64,000 nucleotides of DNA, taken from assembly GCA_012862575.1 (NCBI GenBank), contig BLSF01000015.1, positions 557,545 through 621,544 on the forward strand, given 5' to 3'. A program made the translations under genes and the position numbers. Below, one piece after another: positions 29,901-36,128 of the stretch. The notes under the pieces were generated by a model that did not search any database, had not been told where the DNA came from, and saw only the letters and a list, made by a program, of their open reading frames with translations. Each line of letters begins with the position of its first letter. Position 1 is the first letter of the stretch. This DNA is from Parietichytrium sp. I65-24A (Eukaryota; Sar; Bigyra; Thraustochytrida; Thraustochytriidae).

Positions 29901-30458
29901 CCGAGTTTAAAGCCCTTGAGTGGATACGTGTCGGATTTGCTGCGCCGTTTAGAGGTTCTTGGGCATTGGCTTGAAAATGACCCACCGCCGGTATTTTGGT
30001 TGTCTGGGTTCTTCTTCACACAAGCCTTTCTGACTGGTATTTTGCAAAACTATGCTCGAAAAGAGAGACTTCCTGTGGACTCATTGGAGTTTGATTTCGA
30101 AATGATGCCGAAAGAGCGCTATTCCGTTGGCCCAGCTTCAACGAACGGGGCATATGTTGATGGCTTGTTCTTCGATGGAGCTCGCTGGGATCGATCAACG
30201 GAAGTGCTAGCAGATCCGCTGCCAAAGGTTCTGTTCAGCTCGGCACCGATCATGTGGTTTAAGCCGACAAACGCCGACGAGATTGAAGTGGGGACCGCAT
30301 ATGAGTGCCCGGTCTACAAAACGTCTGAAAGGAGAGGTGTACTTGCAACAACTGGTCACTCGAGTAACTACTTGCTCAAGATCCGAATCCCATCTGATAA
30401 GCCACAGGCGTTCTGGATCGAACGCGGGGTCGCGCTTCTAACGCAGCTGGATGATTAA
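17979..30458 (+). CDS. Inner-arm axonemal dynein heavy chain (DNAH3/7/12-like)
   Basis: 4159 residues in one 12.48-kb frame with no intron. Residues 1 to about 1350 are the tail and linker. Six AAA modules follow, with P-loops GPAGTGKT (AAA1, about 1381), GLPFGGKTS (AAA2, about 1665), GPTGTGKS (AAA3, about 2097) and GVGGSGRQS (AAA4, about 2465). The AAA1 sensor region has CFDEFNRIE. A predicted coiled coil at about 2700-3020 is the microtubule-binding stalk. The C-terminus contains FWLSGFFFTQAFLTG, GLFFDGARWD, LYKTSERRG-like (VYKTSERRG) and WIERGVALL, which match the C-terminal block of single-headed DNAH3/DNAH7/DNAH12 dyneins; the length also fits. Residues 1-110 are Ser/Pro-rich with several SP sites and are not conserved as far as I can judge. 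It powers flagellar bending, so the organism must have a motile flagellated stage. Confidence 0.95.
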   Translation: MKKSPRRLAPLETPATPPVGGRRGDTLEYTSPSDKIGKNYSLDAAELSVRELGDAKRSPGKNHLSPLSAGSPSSSALRLSPIAGLGLSSPPTILSPTPTPNKNRVFDVKAWSPEPIQSIERNILEEKRPAPSPEQVAENYEAFKEKVGEYKTRDVCGRVCDIARHNPAWEEHVLDKLPDTTEVEDSKRQALISQMLGEMRELYYNCSKESAVRYELMSPRSRSAYSVDPLKLQDPHEEWTSSEFSGRPWKILRATGVAHEAVAGAKRQAGASLALDTSLVELQQLWLTQFSAKASFLDFDRLESRLLFPFDVAGFSKHTETVADATRLALKDQWLQQASEIVSRSLETILEHDAPDAKASKTSPKSSATDQSPSKKLNSKAKALLNAASVLMSRQVRSAMDDSLDRFRTFFMRFDSAEKDDGETRVPVFKIQLCASSDGVPQFSPSKEDFTASVYQAIDYIVNAGAQLPRVDGIRFLEPCEVQTTNPLIEELKAHVASTISKHYDECAALMEKFLPFSGLFDGSEKESILYKLKNRKFGPESRTSLKELNSELLRYGEMHTKIGVAVSDLEEFRLLAVDCAPIKRVYMDKANSYLDIVQKQVATDNQEVMRSLCNEYTDIIKRLLEEPQDSEALHGLIVFAKECAVRVKEMEKQIVTEVSPRINFAINHDYHLCEEDTILVQTVYAFPSKVWEAQRRSEKLQEDQKQMRIKVLERRREFFADELCKSEENCSRMAQFGDLSTIGVERALRKVNEIRKAISDAEEEIDGIREQEELLAMDATSPIWISRLTGIKKALDPYATLWDTASSFAEQTSTWLTNPLVSLDAEEIDREADNVRRAMAKLVKEYERQEVPEPLKAAQTLLDQSKQYLDSYIPLMLLLCNPGLRERHWGIIADITKLPVKYAPDINLEQCVQVKLYEFVTEIEDTCVSANKEYSLEKGMDKMEKEWEPLEFVVKPYRNTGTYIVGGVDEIQTLLDDHIVKAQAMRSSRYVQPFIERITEWERTLLGLQDILDNWLKLQGTWLYLEPIFGSADIMKQMPTEAKLFREVDDMWRDAVGKTAEVPSVITTARRPGLVESMRRANELMDEIQKGLNNYLETKRLYFPRFFFLSNDELLEILSETKDPLRVQPHLKKCFEGIDELDFNSDLDIRAMISPQKERVNFEYERIDHDVINPQKTGGNVEIWLVQTETVMRRSVAYAMDLCMRAYAEAPSRTQWVQEWQGQMLIGTSQAFWTMEVEKALKEKGNQGLYEYNKVLEEQLKDIVQLVRGELPKLMRTAIGAMVTLDVHCRDTVAQLAELGTSSPLDFDWMAQLRYYWKDGGHSAKTGTPGSLDVKMITAVCEYDYEYLGCSGRLVVTPLTDRCYRTLMSALQLLYGGAPEGPAGTGKTETTKDLGKAVAVQTVVFNCSDGLDYLAMGKFFKGLLSSGAWACFDEFNRIELEVLSVVAQQILTIQRGKIENASIIEFEGTKLPLKVGCNVYITMNPGYAGRSELPDNLKALFRPCAMMVPDYALIGEIILYSFGYLNARALAKKIVATYRLCSEQLSSQKHYDYGMRAVMSVLRAAGAQKRLKENRDTDESILMLRSIIDVNEPKFLSQDMPLFKGIVGDLFPGVNLPEIDRGLFRDAFVRICVRMGLQPDDYFYGKVIQVYEMMLVRHGFMVVGLPFGGKTSSWRCLQEMLTLLHEENPSDGRWQAVVAVVINPKSISMGMLYGQFDPVTHEWTDGVLAIKYRDCATSKIGRQEDRKWVMFDGPVDAIWIENMNTVLDDNKKLCLQSGEMVALSDTMSMMFEPMDLEVASPATVSRCGVIFFEPHRLGWTPILNSWLDRYTSAEDVIVLAEKLEAEEKPMQFFLSPQQRKLVSILFQWLVEPCILFVRKRCREVAPTVDANLVVSCINIMESTLQNLLCSPKGPNDPKIRTAVQSEIENSVLFALIWSLGATIDGDARQQFSGFLRALLQDEDGTYLENEHKEIFIGLMARNWSLPSFDLSEPIAPAEPVEGEEGESMPPAPEPASTNAGPKRLVFQIPLPEKGLVYDYCYSAEDERWKTWVEMLGTPQKIPIDAEYSSIVVPTENTKQFSYLLELLFTHEKPTLVVGPTGTGKSTYVVDCLLNVLDKTTYMTIMTAFSANTSAAQLQDIVDGRLDRRRKGVFGPALGKKYMLFVDDLNMPIVEEYGAQPPIELLRQFVDNGGWYDLKDKTFRTIIDTLLVAAMGPPGGGRNFITPRMMRHFNMLSFTEFTDETLTRIFKTLTTWHFGKPGFDESIRELSGGIVMATLEAYKKAKAELLPTPAKSHYTFNLRDFSRVVQGVTMVGPQTEGVDRSYVVRLWVHEILRVFSDRLIDDVDRAWFLDYIKTLPPKHFNADFNSIFKRLSTNSGKEEGQVTLDDMRRLFFGDYMVPGADPRMYEEVQDMSNLSETLETYLEEYNAVSKTPMQLVLFLFAIEHISRISRVLAMPGGNALLVGVGGSGRQSLTRLAGFMADFEVIQIEISKNYNKVEWHEDLKRVIRASALNPRDVVFLFSDTQIKEPSFVEDINNLLNSGEIPNLFPGDEKAECIENVRPFAKQIYGKKAADMNALEVWQFFVKRVRTKLHVILAFSPIGGDFRDRLRKYPSLINCCVIDWFSAWPADALVAVAQRFLADLPIDASEEMPRDAIMREIVLSCQTFHTSVQKLSARFRQAMRRINYVTPTSYLELILAYKGSLSLCRDKVLAAKARYENGLEKLAFAASSVAEMQKQLTDLQPVLAQSQKDTDALMVQIEEKMPGVEATKEAVGKDAAIAQAEADRVGAIKKECEDDLAVAMPLLQEAIDALDTLKPADINEVKNFKTPPAGVVLTMEAVCVMLNIKAAKAKDPNDPTKKIDDWWTPSKKLLADPKFLQMLKEYDRDNISPKFMTIIRGQFTNNPDFEPEIVKKASLAACGMCKWVRAMEAYDRVAKVVAPKKAALAEAEAELAITMGELKKKQDALQAVEDELAGLQKDFDAATEKKKNLEDEVDLCGKKLERAKALIDGLGGEKTRWTDSAAQLGQRCILLTGDVLVSAGAIAYLGPFTAALREEQMSEWVNMLKEKKIPTSENASLNATLGEPVLTRQWHVNGLPTDGFSVDNGIIVFNSRRWPLLIDPQGQANKWIRNMEKERGLHVIKFSDSNYLRTVENAVQFGQPVLLENVGETLDAALEPLLLKQTFKQGGVECLRLGDSTVEYSPEFRFYITTKLPNPHYLPDVAVKVTLLNFMITPDGLEDQLLGLVVQEERPDLAEEKARLIVEGAENSRKLKELEDNILHILSSSSGNILEDESAINMLNSSKVLSNEIAEKQKVAEQTEKTIDEVRQGYRPIAFYVQLLYFCIADLANIEPVYQYSLGWFSNLFQMGIRNSEKSDDLQTRLGNLRDFFTYSLYCNVCRSLLVKDKLLFAFLLTVRIMAGNGTLNEQEWYFLLTGGVSMENPHANPAPEWLADKQWGEICRLADIPAFDGLRERFAVELGAWKQLYDTNNAHNAPLPADWDSKLSKFQRMLVLRCLRPDRVVLAVQDFVIETMGDRFVKPPQFDLNACYMDSNALSPLVFILSPGSDPMESLLKFADLMKQQVSSISLGQGQGPIAEKMIAKAQEEGTWVVLQNCHLAVSWMPTFERLVEHITSENTKAEFRLWCTTYPSKDFPVSVLQNGVKMTNEPPKGFRANLIGSYSQDPIADPDFFESGVAPEKEKPFKRLLFGLCIFHSLVQERRMFGPLGWNIPYEFNESDLRISMKQLAFFVDEFDEVPFKALRYCTGECNYGGRVTDDKDRRALNVILARCYSEDMLVAGFKFSPSGQYLIPDCLSQGDYVEHIEQFPLVAEPELFGMHENATITKDRKETGDLFASILLTQADTTSAGSKSPDTVMDEVAEDILNKLPPAFNLELAQVRYPVRWEESLNTVLQQELVRFNSLTEVIRPSLVNLRKAVRGTVIMSAELELVGNAMFYGSVPKLWQSKSYPSLKPLSGYVSDLLRRLEVLGHWLENDPPPVFWLSGFFFTQAFLTGILQNYARKERLPVDSLEFDFEMMPKERYSVGPASTNGAYVDGLFFDGARWDRSTEVLADPLPKVLFSSAPIMWFKPTNADEIEVGTAYECPVYKTSERRGVLATTGHSSNYLLKIRIPSDKPQAFWIERGVALLTQLDD

Positions 30459-31428
30459 TTTTAAACTGCCCTGGTCCTCGTGGGACCCTGGTGTTCTGTA
30501 CTTTTTTCAAGATTGCTTGCTTTCGTTCACGTAAAGAAAAATTTGCCAAGCACTTTTCTCAAGCGTAAGCGTTTTCCAAGTTTTAGTTTCTCTTTTACCC
30601 ACTTGCTTTGGCGCGAAGTTCCAACTTACATTGCACTCGTCGGGGCTCTTCCGCCAACCCCTCGCAACTGATTTATCAGAACAGAATTGAGAATTGAGAA
30701 TTCAGATTCATCAGTCATCAAGATGAATCAGGCTCGTTCCACGCTATAGATTTACATCGACTAAACAACAAGGCTACTGGCCACTGGGACTGGGACTAGC
30801 ATAGCTAATGGCTACCATCGCTAATCCTCAGCACCAGTACTCACAGTCAGTACTCAGTTATAGTACTACCAATCTATCAATCTATGAGCATGACGGTAGC
30901 AAGTAGTACCGGAAGAGAGTGCTATAGTACAAGCCATTCTCCGCAAGTAAGGTACCAGTACCGGTAAGATCTTGATCTTCAAGTTCTTCTTCTTCTTCTT
31001 GTGCTTAGTATTATATAAGGGGGGCGTAGGAAGAGTAGGAACGGAAGAGTTTCGATACGGAGTGTTAGTGAATGATGGGACGAGAGGGCAAAAGTACTTA
31101 CCGGTACCGGTACTGACAGTGAGTAAGTACACTGTTAAGAGATAAGTTTCGTGCATGTGTGGCGCTGACACACCGTGGCATAGTCATGCATAGCCATGCA
31201 TAGCCAATGTAGCCCACAAGACGTAGATAGATTAGATAGATAGACCAAGAGACAGACACCAAGGGACCGCGAAGGGAGGAGGGAGGAAGAGGCGGGAGAG
31301 TCAACACAGCTCGAGCCAAGCGAGCCAGAGGAAAGGTTTCTATTTGACTCGCGATATCTACACCAAGGGCTTCCCAAGGCATCACAGGACTCAGCTGCTG
31401 CCGAAGAGAAGACTGGAAAGTACGTAAA
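30459..31428. other. Intergenic spacer with GTAC palindrome clusters
   Basis: After the dynein stop come a GAATTGAGAATTGAGAATTC tract (about 30684-30705), GTACTCACAGTCAGTACTC (about 30837), GGTACCAGTACCGG (about 30951), a CTT-repeat (about 30983-31000), CCGGTACCGGTAC (about 31101) and a CATGCATAGC direct repeat (about 31185-31206). A leader rich in AGATAGAT and GGGAGGA precedes the next ATG. No coding frame. Confidence 0.6.
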
Positions 31429-32541
31429 ATGGTGGAAAGCGCCACAGTGGACCCGCCAGCGGCGCCAGCTGACAAAACGAAGGATGAGGAGGATATAAAG
31501 AAGCACCCGTTCTTCAGGTACTACGGTCAGCTCGTGCACCAGCAAAACATGCTGCAAGACCATGTGCGCACAGGGACGTATCGCAGGGCCATTTTGGAGA
31601 ATCCAAGCAACTTTAAGGATAAGGTTGTCCTTGATGTGGGCACGGGGACCGGGATTCTCGCCATTTTTGCTGCACAGGCCGGGGCAAAGCGTGTGTATGC
31701 GGTCGAGGCGAGCGAAATGGCTCACTGCGCACAGAAGCTCATTGACGCAAACAAACTTGGGCACATCATCAAGGTGGTGAAGGGGAAGCTGGAGAATATC
31801 GAGCTTGGGGAGAAGGTTGACATTGTGATCTCCGAGCCCATGGGTTTCTTGCTTATACATGAGCGCATGTTAGAGTCATACGTGCTTGGACGTATCAAGT
31901 TCATGAAGCCCGACATTGCGCCAAAGATGTTCCCCTCCAGAGGTAACATCTACTTTTTGCCCTTTTGCGACTGGGGATTGTACCGAGAGCAATACTCAAA
32001 AGCCGAGTTCTGGAAGACAAAGGACTTTTATGGGGTGGACTTTTCTAGTCTCGAGCAGGAAGCTATCATGCAGCATTTCGGGCAACCTGTTGTCGGGGTG
32101 TTCGACTCCTCCATTCTTATGTCTGACGAAAATCACCCAGCTGTTCATACGATCGACTTTGAGTCCACTTCTGTGGAAGAGATGAATACTATCAATGTTC
32201 CTTTCTCGTTTGAGATTCACACAACGTGCTTATTGCACGGATTGGCAGCTTGGTTCGACGTCGACTTTATTGGCAACCACAAGTCAGTTAGACTCTCCAC
32301 GTCTCCGAACGAACCAACCACGCATTGGTACCAATGCAGACTCATGATACCCAAGCCCATTGCGGCGAATGAAGGGCAAACGGTGTCTGGTATGATTACG
32401 ATGGTCGCGAATGAGCAGTACAGCTACACAATTGATTTGGAAATGAAGTTGGACGGAACGTCAGTAAGCGTCAAAAATAGAATCCAGTTGCATGACCAGA
32501 TGTATCATTACCTGCAATCCAGCCAGCTGCAAAGCGAATAG
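31429..32541 (+). CDS. CARM1: Type I protein arginine methyltransferase, CARM1/PRMT4-like
   Basis: 370 residues. YYGQLVHQQNMLQDHVRTGTYRRAIL and the SAM-binding loop VLDVGTGTGILAIFAAQAGA are followed by the double-E loop with E136 and E145 (SEPMGFLLIHERMLESYV) and the THW motif in THWYQCRL. The spacing and substitutions (QNM.QD.VRTGTY, HGLAAWFDV.FIG, LSTSPNEPTTHWYQ) are those of PRMT4/CARM1 rather than PRMT1. It would deposit asymmetric dimethylarginine on histone H3 and other proteins. Compared with animal CARM1 it lacks the N-terminal PH-like domain and the C-terminal activation domain, so it is close to a bare catalytic core plus dimerisation barrel. Confidence 0.92.
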   Translation: MVESATVDPPAAPADKTKDEEDIKKHPFFRYYGQLVHQQNMLQDHVRTGTYRRAILENPSNFKDKVVLDVGTGTGILAIFAAQAGAKRVYAVEASEMAHCAQKLIDANKLGHIIKVVKGKLENIELGEKVDIVISEPMGFLLIHERMLESYVLGRIKFMKPDIAPKMFPSRGNIYFLPFCDWGLYREQYSKAEFWKTKDFYGVDFSSLEQEAIMQHFGQPVVGVFDSSILMSDENHPAVHTIDFESTSVEEMNTINVPFSFEIHTTCLLHGLAAWFDVDFIGNHKSVRLSTSPNEPTTHWYQCRLMIPKPIAANEGQTVSGMITMVANEQYSYTIDLEMKLDGTSVSVKNRIQLHDQMYHYLQSSQLQSE

Positions 32542-32986
32542 TAAACGAGAAAAGTGCCACCGGGGTAGATTTTAAAGAGATCGACTTTCATTCTTAACTT
32601 TTGTAATTCTGTCACGGACACAGTGGCAATCGACCCAGGCCAGTCAATTTTCTGCTGCCTGTCACTCGCACCTTCGGGGTTGAGGTATTATATCTGTGAC
32701 GAAGAAGATGGTTCCTTGCTATAGATGAAGGGAAGCGAGGTCTTGTAGCCCATTCGAGAGTTCTCCTTTAAAATTCAGAGAAAGAATTAGGCAGCGCAGA
32801 TATCAAAATCCGAGGGTTCAGTCTCAATAAAGCTAATAATGCAAGGGTAGAGAAATCAATATTGGTGTCAGCACTGGCCCTTGAGAAATCTTCACGTGGC
32901 GCGCCGCACGAAGTCATGAAGGCGTTTTCTCCAAAGCAAGTAATCGAGAAAGCGCGCTGGGGACAGCAAAAGGCAGTTCTGACCGT
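32542..32986. other. Convergent 3' spacer
   Basis: 445 bp between the converging CARM1-like and P450 reductase genes. I see no coding frame, array or motif cluster. Confidence 0.5.
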
Positions 32987-34649
32987 CTAGCTTGACCAGA
33001 GTTCTTGAACGTAGCGTCTAGAGTCTTGAAGCTTGTGAACCATGTCCTTAGCTTGGTCGAGAGTAAGCGAGCCACAGTCTTTGCACACGTTTACCAACGC
33101 CAAGTTCACGTCGCGACCCATGGCTGTTGCACCGCACACATAGATATAGGCGCCGCGCTGGATGAGGTCCCAGACAGATTCCTTGTTCTCGTGGATGAGA
33201 TGTTGCACGTAAACCTTCCTATCTTGCTGCCTAGAAAACGCAGTGTGCAGGGCAGTCAATGCGCCATCCTTGAGAGCTTGGAAAAGTTCATCCTTGTACA
33301 AAAAGTCTTGCTTCTCGTTCCGGCACCCGAAGAAAAGAACTGTCTCGCCAATGCTGGCCTGTAACGTCCGCTTCTGGTACAGCCGCTCCTGGACGAATGC
33401 CCGCATAGGTGCGATTCCGGTTCCTGGACCGATGAGAATGATGGGCGTAGAAGGGTCCTCAGGAAGTGTGAAGGTGGATTCTCGGATGAAGATGAGGGCG
33501 GAGGAAGACTGCTTCTGCAAATAGGTCGAACATACACCGTTAAATTGCCGCCCTTTAGGCTCTCCAGGTTTCTCCTCCTGAACGACGCCGACAGTGATGG
33601 CGACTTGCGTTGGTTGAACCGGTGCGGAGGATGATATCGTGAACTCCCTCCCCTTCAAGCGTGGCATAATTTGAAAGAACGCGCCGAGATTATCTTCGTT
33701 GATCTTGAATGTCGGGAAGGTCTCGAAAAGCTCTGCAACGGAGAGGTACTTTCCGGTGATGTAGCGAGCATAGTCATCCTTCCCATCCTTGGACGACAGG
33801 AATTGGAGCCTCTTCTTGTGATCGCTGAGAGTCACAAAAGGAGCAAGCTTGCTGAGGAGAGTCCTGGTAGGTGATCCATTCAGATCTGTAAAGTGCGTAA
33901 GAGCAACGCGCAATGTGCATGGAGTAGGGAATAAGTGTTTGCCATTTGATGGGTCCCTTGGTTCTAAGATAAACCATTGGTCCAGATCGAGGCCCAGATA
34001 CCTGGCTACAAGCTCTACCTGTTCGGCGTCGTTCTCTGGAAGAACCGTGAGGTTATCAGCTGTACCATAGGTGATCCCCGTACCCTCCAAATTGAACTCA
34101 ATATGCCTAGTGCTCCCAGACGTCGTATCTTGCCTGAGCTCGTTGTTCATTACCACCTTGGCCTTGATGCCTTGATAATAGTGCCTCGAAGACAGATCCA
34201 CAGTCGTGTTGTGGGTAGACATCGCTTGCTGCGCCGAGCTGATATCAAGGAGACCGCCGCTTGCTCGTATCTTGGCGGTTTCCGGAGCAGGCACGAATCG
34301 TGCATTGTAATCGTATTCCACCTCTTGTTCTTGATCGAGCTGAGACTCCACCCCTTTGCTTGACCCGAAGGCGTGTTGCGCAAACGCAGCGGCAAGACCT
34401 TCCCTCCAGTTCTCAAAATCCTCCTCGATGTCGTCATCGTCATCGCCGAGACCCATGGGGTAAATTTCCGTTCCGCCGAGTTTCTGAAGCAGCTTCTTTA
34501 CATCATTCCCCATCTTGTTGTAATGTTCGTACTCGGTGTTTCCGAGGCCAAATACGGTAAAATAGACATTTTGAGCGCAGCCATCTTCTGGACCGCCTTC
34601 GTCGCTATCTTTGCCAAGGAAGCTCATGAACTCGATTGCGTTGTCCGTT
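32987..34649 (-). CDS. POR: NADPH-cytochrome P450 reductase, exon 2
   Basis: Second exon of the reductase; together with 34777-35165 it gives 683 residues in frame. It contains the end of the flavodoxin domain (VFGLGNTEYEHYNKMG), the connecting and FAD-binding region (LKGREFTISSSA), the NADPH region (IILIGPGTGIAPMRAF) and the end YVQELWSS, where the penultimate aromatic region matches the C-terminal Trp that stacks on FAD. The acceptor AG is at 34650-34651 and the exon resumes ...P-T-D-N-A-I-E-F-MSFLG. The enzyme passes electrons from NADPH through FAD and FMN to P450s at the endoplasmic reticulum. Confidence 0.92.
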
Positions 34650-34776
34650 CTAAAAGTATACTCAATAGTACAGAGGAGCAGGTTAGTCTGTCGCTTCGGG
34701 GCCGCGGTAAAGAAAGCGGCTTGCTCTGTCTTACGCGATGGTAAGAAAGCAATGCACGGTCAAACAATTCACTTAC
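34650..34776 (-). other. Spliceosomal intron of the P450 reductase gene
   Basis: 127 bp, donor GTAAGT at 34776-34771 and acceptor CTTTTAG ending at 34650, read on the minus strand. It interrupts the Pro codon of GEGDPT (CC/A, phase 2). Splicing restores the highly conserved YGEGDPTDNA stretch. This is the only coding intron I could establish in the window. Confidence 0.9.
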
Positions 34777-35165
34777 GGGTCTCCTTCTCCATAGGTCGCC
34801 ATGAAGTACAGATGATACAAGCGCTCGTCGCTTGCGTTCGGGGGGGACACACAGAACGAGTCCGTTTGCACATCCTCCAAATCCACGGCTTCAGCAGAAA
34901 AACCCACTTTGTTCAGGTCACTGGCAATTTCTTTGGCGAAGCCTTCGGCGGTGCCAGTTTGCGATCCGAAGTAGCAATAAGCTTTAATTTTGTCCGAGCC
35001 ATCTTCCTCCTCCTCCCCGGCGGGCCCGGAGTCCTTCCCGAAAGCATCCTCCGCGTCTTTGTCGTCCCGTGAAGTCTTGGCGAGAGAACGTTTACGCAGT
35101 TGAAGAGCAGCCACAGTGATGAGGAGAACCGCGAGTAGCGGCGGGCCAAAGTCCGTGAGGTTCAT
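34777..35165 (-). CDS. POR: NADPH-cytochrome P450 reductase, exon 1
   Basis: First exon, 389 nt, from the ATG at 35165. The start MNLTDFGPPLLAVLLITVAAL is an N-terminal membrane anchor, followed by a charged linker (AKTSRDDKDAEDAFGKDS, EEEEDGSDK). The flavodoxin domain begins with AYCYFGSQTGTAEGFAKEI, the FMN phosphate-binding loop, and continues to FMATYGEGDP at the splice site. The frame is open upstream to a TTG, but the anchor directly after the ATG supports this start. Confidence 0.9.
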
Positions 35166-36128
35166 CTTTCCTCGCTCGTTCGTCGCTAATAGACCCCGCT
35201 TGCCTAGACCATGCAGCGGCCTCTGAGACACGCGAGCCCTCGCAAGACCCTCTCTTTTCGCTTCTCTAGCTTGGCTCTGCCCTCCGACACGTGTGCCTCC
35301 GCCAATCTCTCCGCCGATCTCGCTTCTTACAAGAGTGCCTCTTTCTGTCTCGTCTCTTCTGTCTCTTCCACAAAAGTGATCAATCTTGATGTCAAGAAAA
35401 AATGTCGACGTGCTCAAACTAGCCTATTAGTTATCTAGTAGAGTGGGGTACTGAGTACTGGATAAGGGTATCCGTAGGAGTGGTGCATAGCGTGGCACTG
35501 CGTGGAAGATGCTTATTGCTGCTCCATAGTCTCCACAGTAGCGCTCTAGTAGCCGCCCAACAGAGGCAATGCTAACTGATACTCATATACTCATAGAGAT
35601 AGAAGCTAGTTACCTCAACTTGTAGACGATGTGGCTCCATCAGCTAGCTATAGCCACTACTACCTTGACTATCTCAAGGCAAAGTAGCCATCTAATAGCC
35701 TAGTAGCTAGCCTGCTGTTACTCATCAGTAGTCCCACCCGCAATCATTCTGCCCATGCTTTATGATTCGCTATCTGGCTTTAGCGGGGAGCCCATTCACC
35801 AAGCGTCTCCCAATGATGGAAGGGCAAGGACGCAATTAGTACTTTTATCAACTCTAGTAGTGGGGTGGCTCAGAGATTGCATTCGCAAACTTTTTTGGAG
35901 TTGGTCACACGTGGTTGGTCAGACGGTTTTTTGAGAGTCCATGGATGGCAATTTGAAGGTGCGCGGGATTCACATTTCGAAATGGCGGAGACGGCTTGAT
36001 AGAAACTATCATTCAATGTCTATATATTTGTGTCTATATCTAAAACTGCGGAATGGAGGAGCAGAGCAGTCCTCGAATCCATTGAGACTCAGCCATAGCT
36101 CGAGGAGCAATTGTGCATTATCTATCTA
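35166..36128. other. Intergenic spacer, TAG/CTAG-rich
   Basis: Upstream of the reductase and downstream of the next minus-strand gene. GGGTACTGAGTACTGG is at about 35447. From about 35500 to 35730 the sequence is unusually rich in CTAG, TAGT and AGCTAG words (for example AGTAGCTAGCCTG). No coding frame. Confidence 0.55.
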
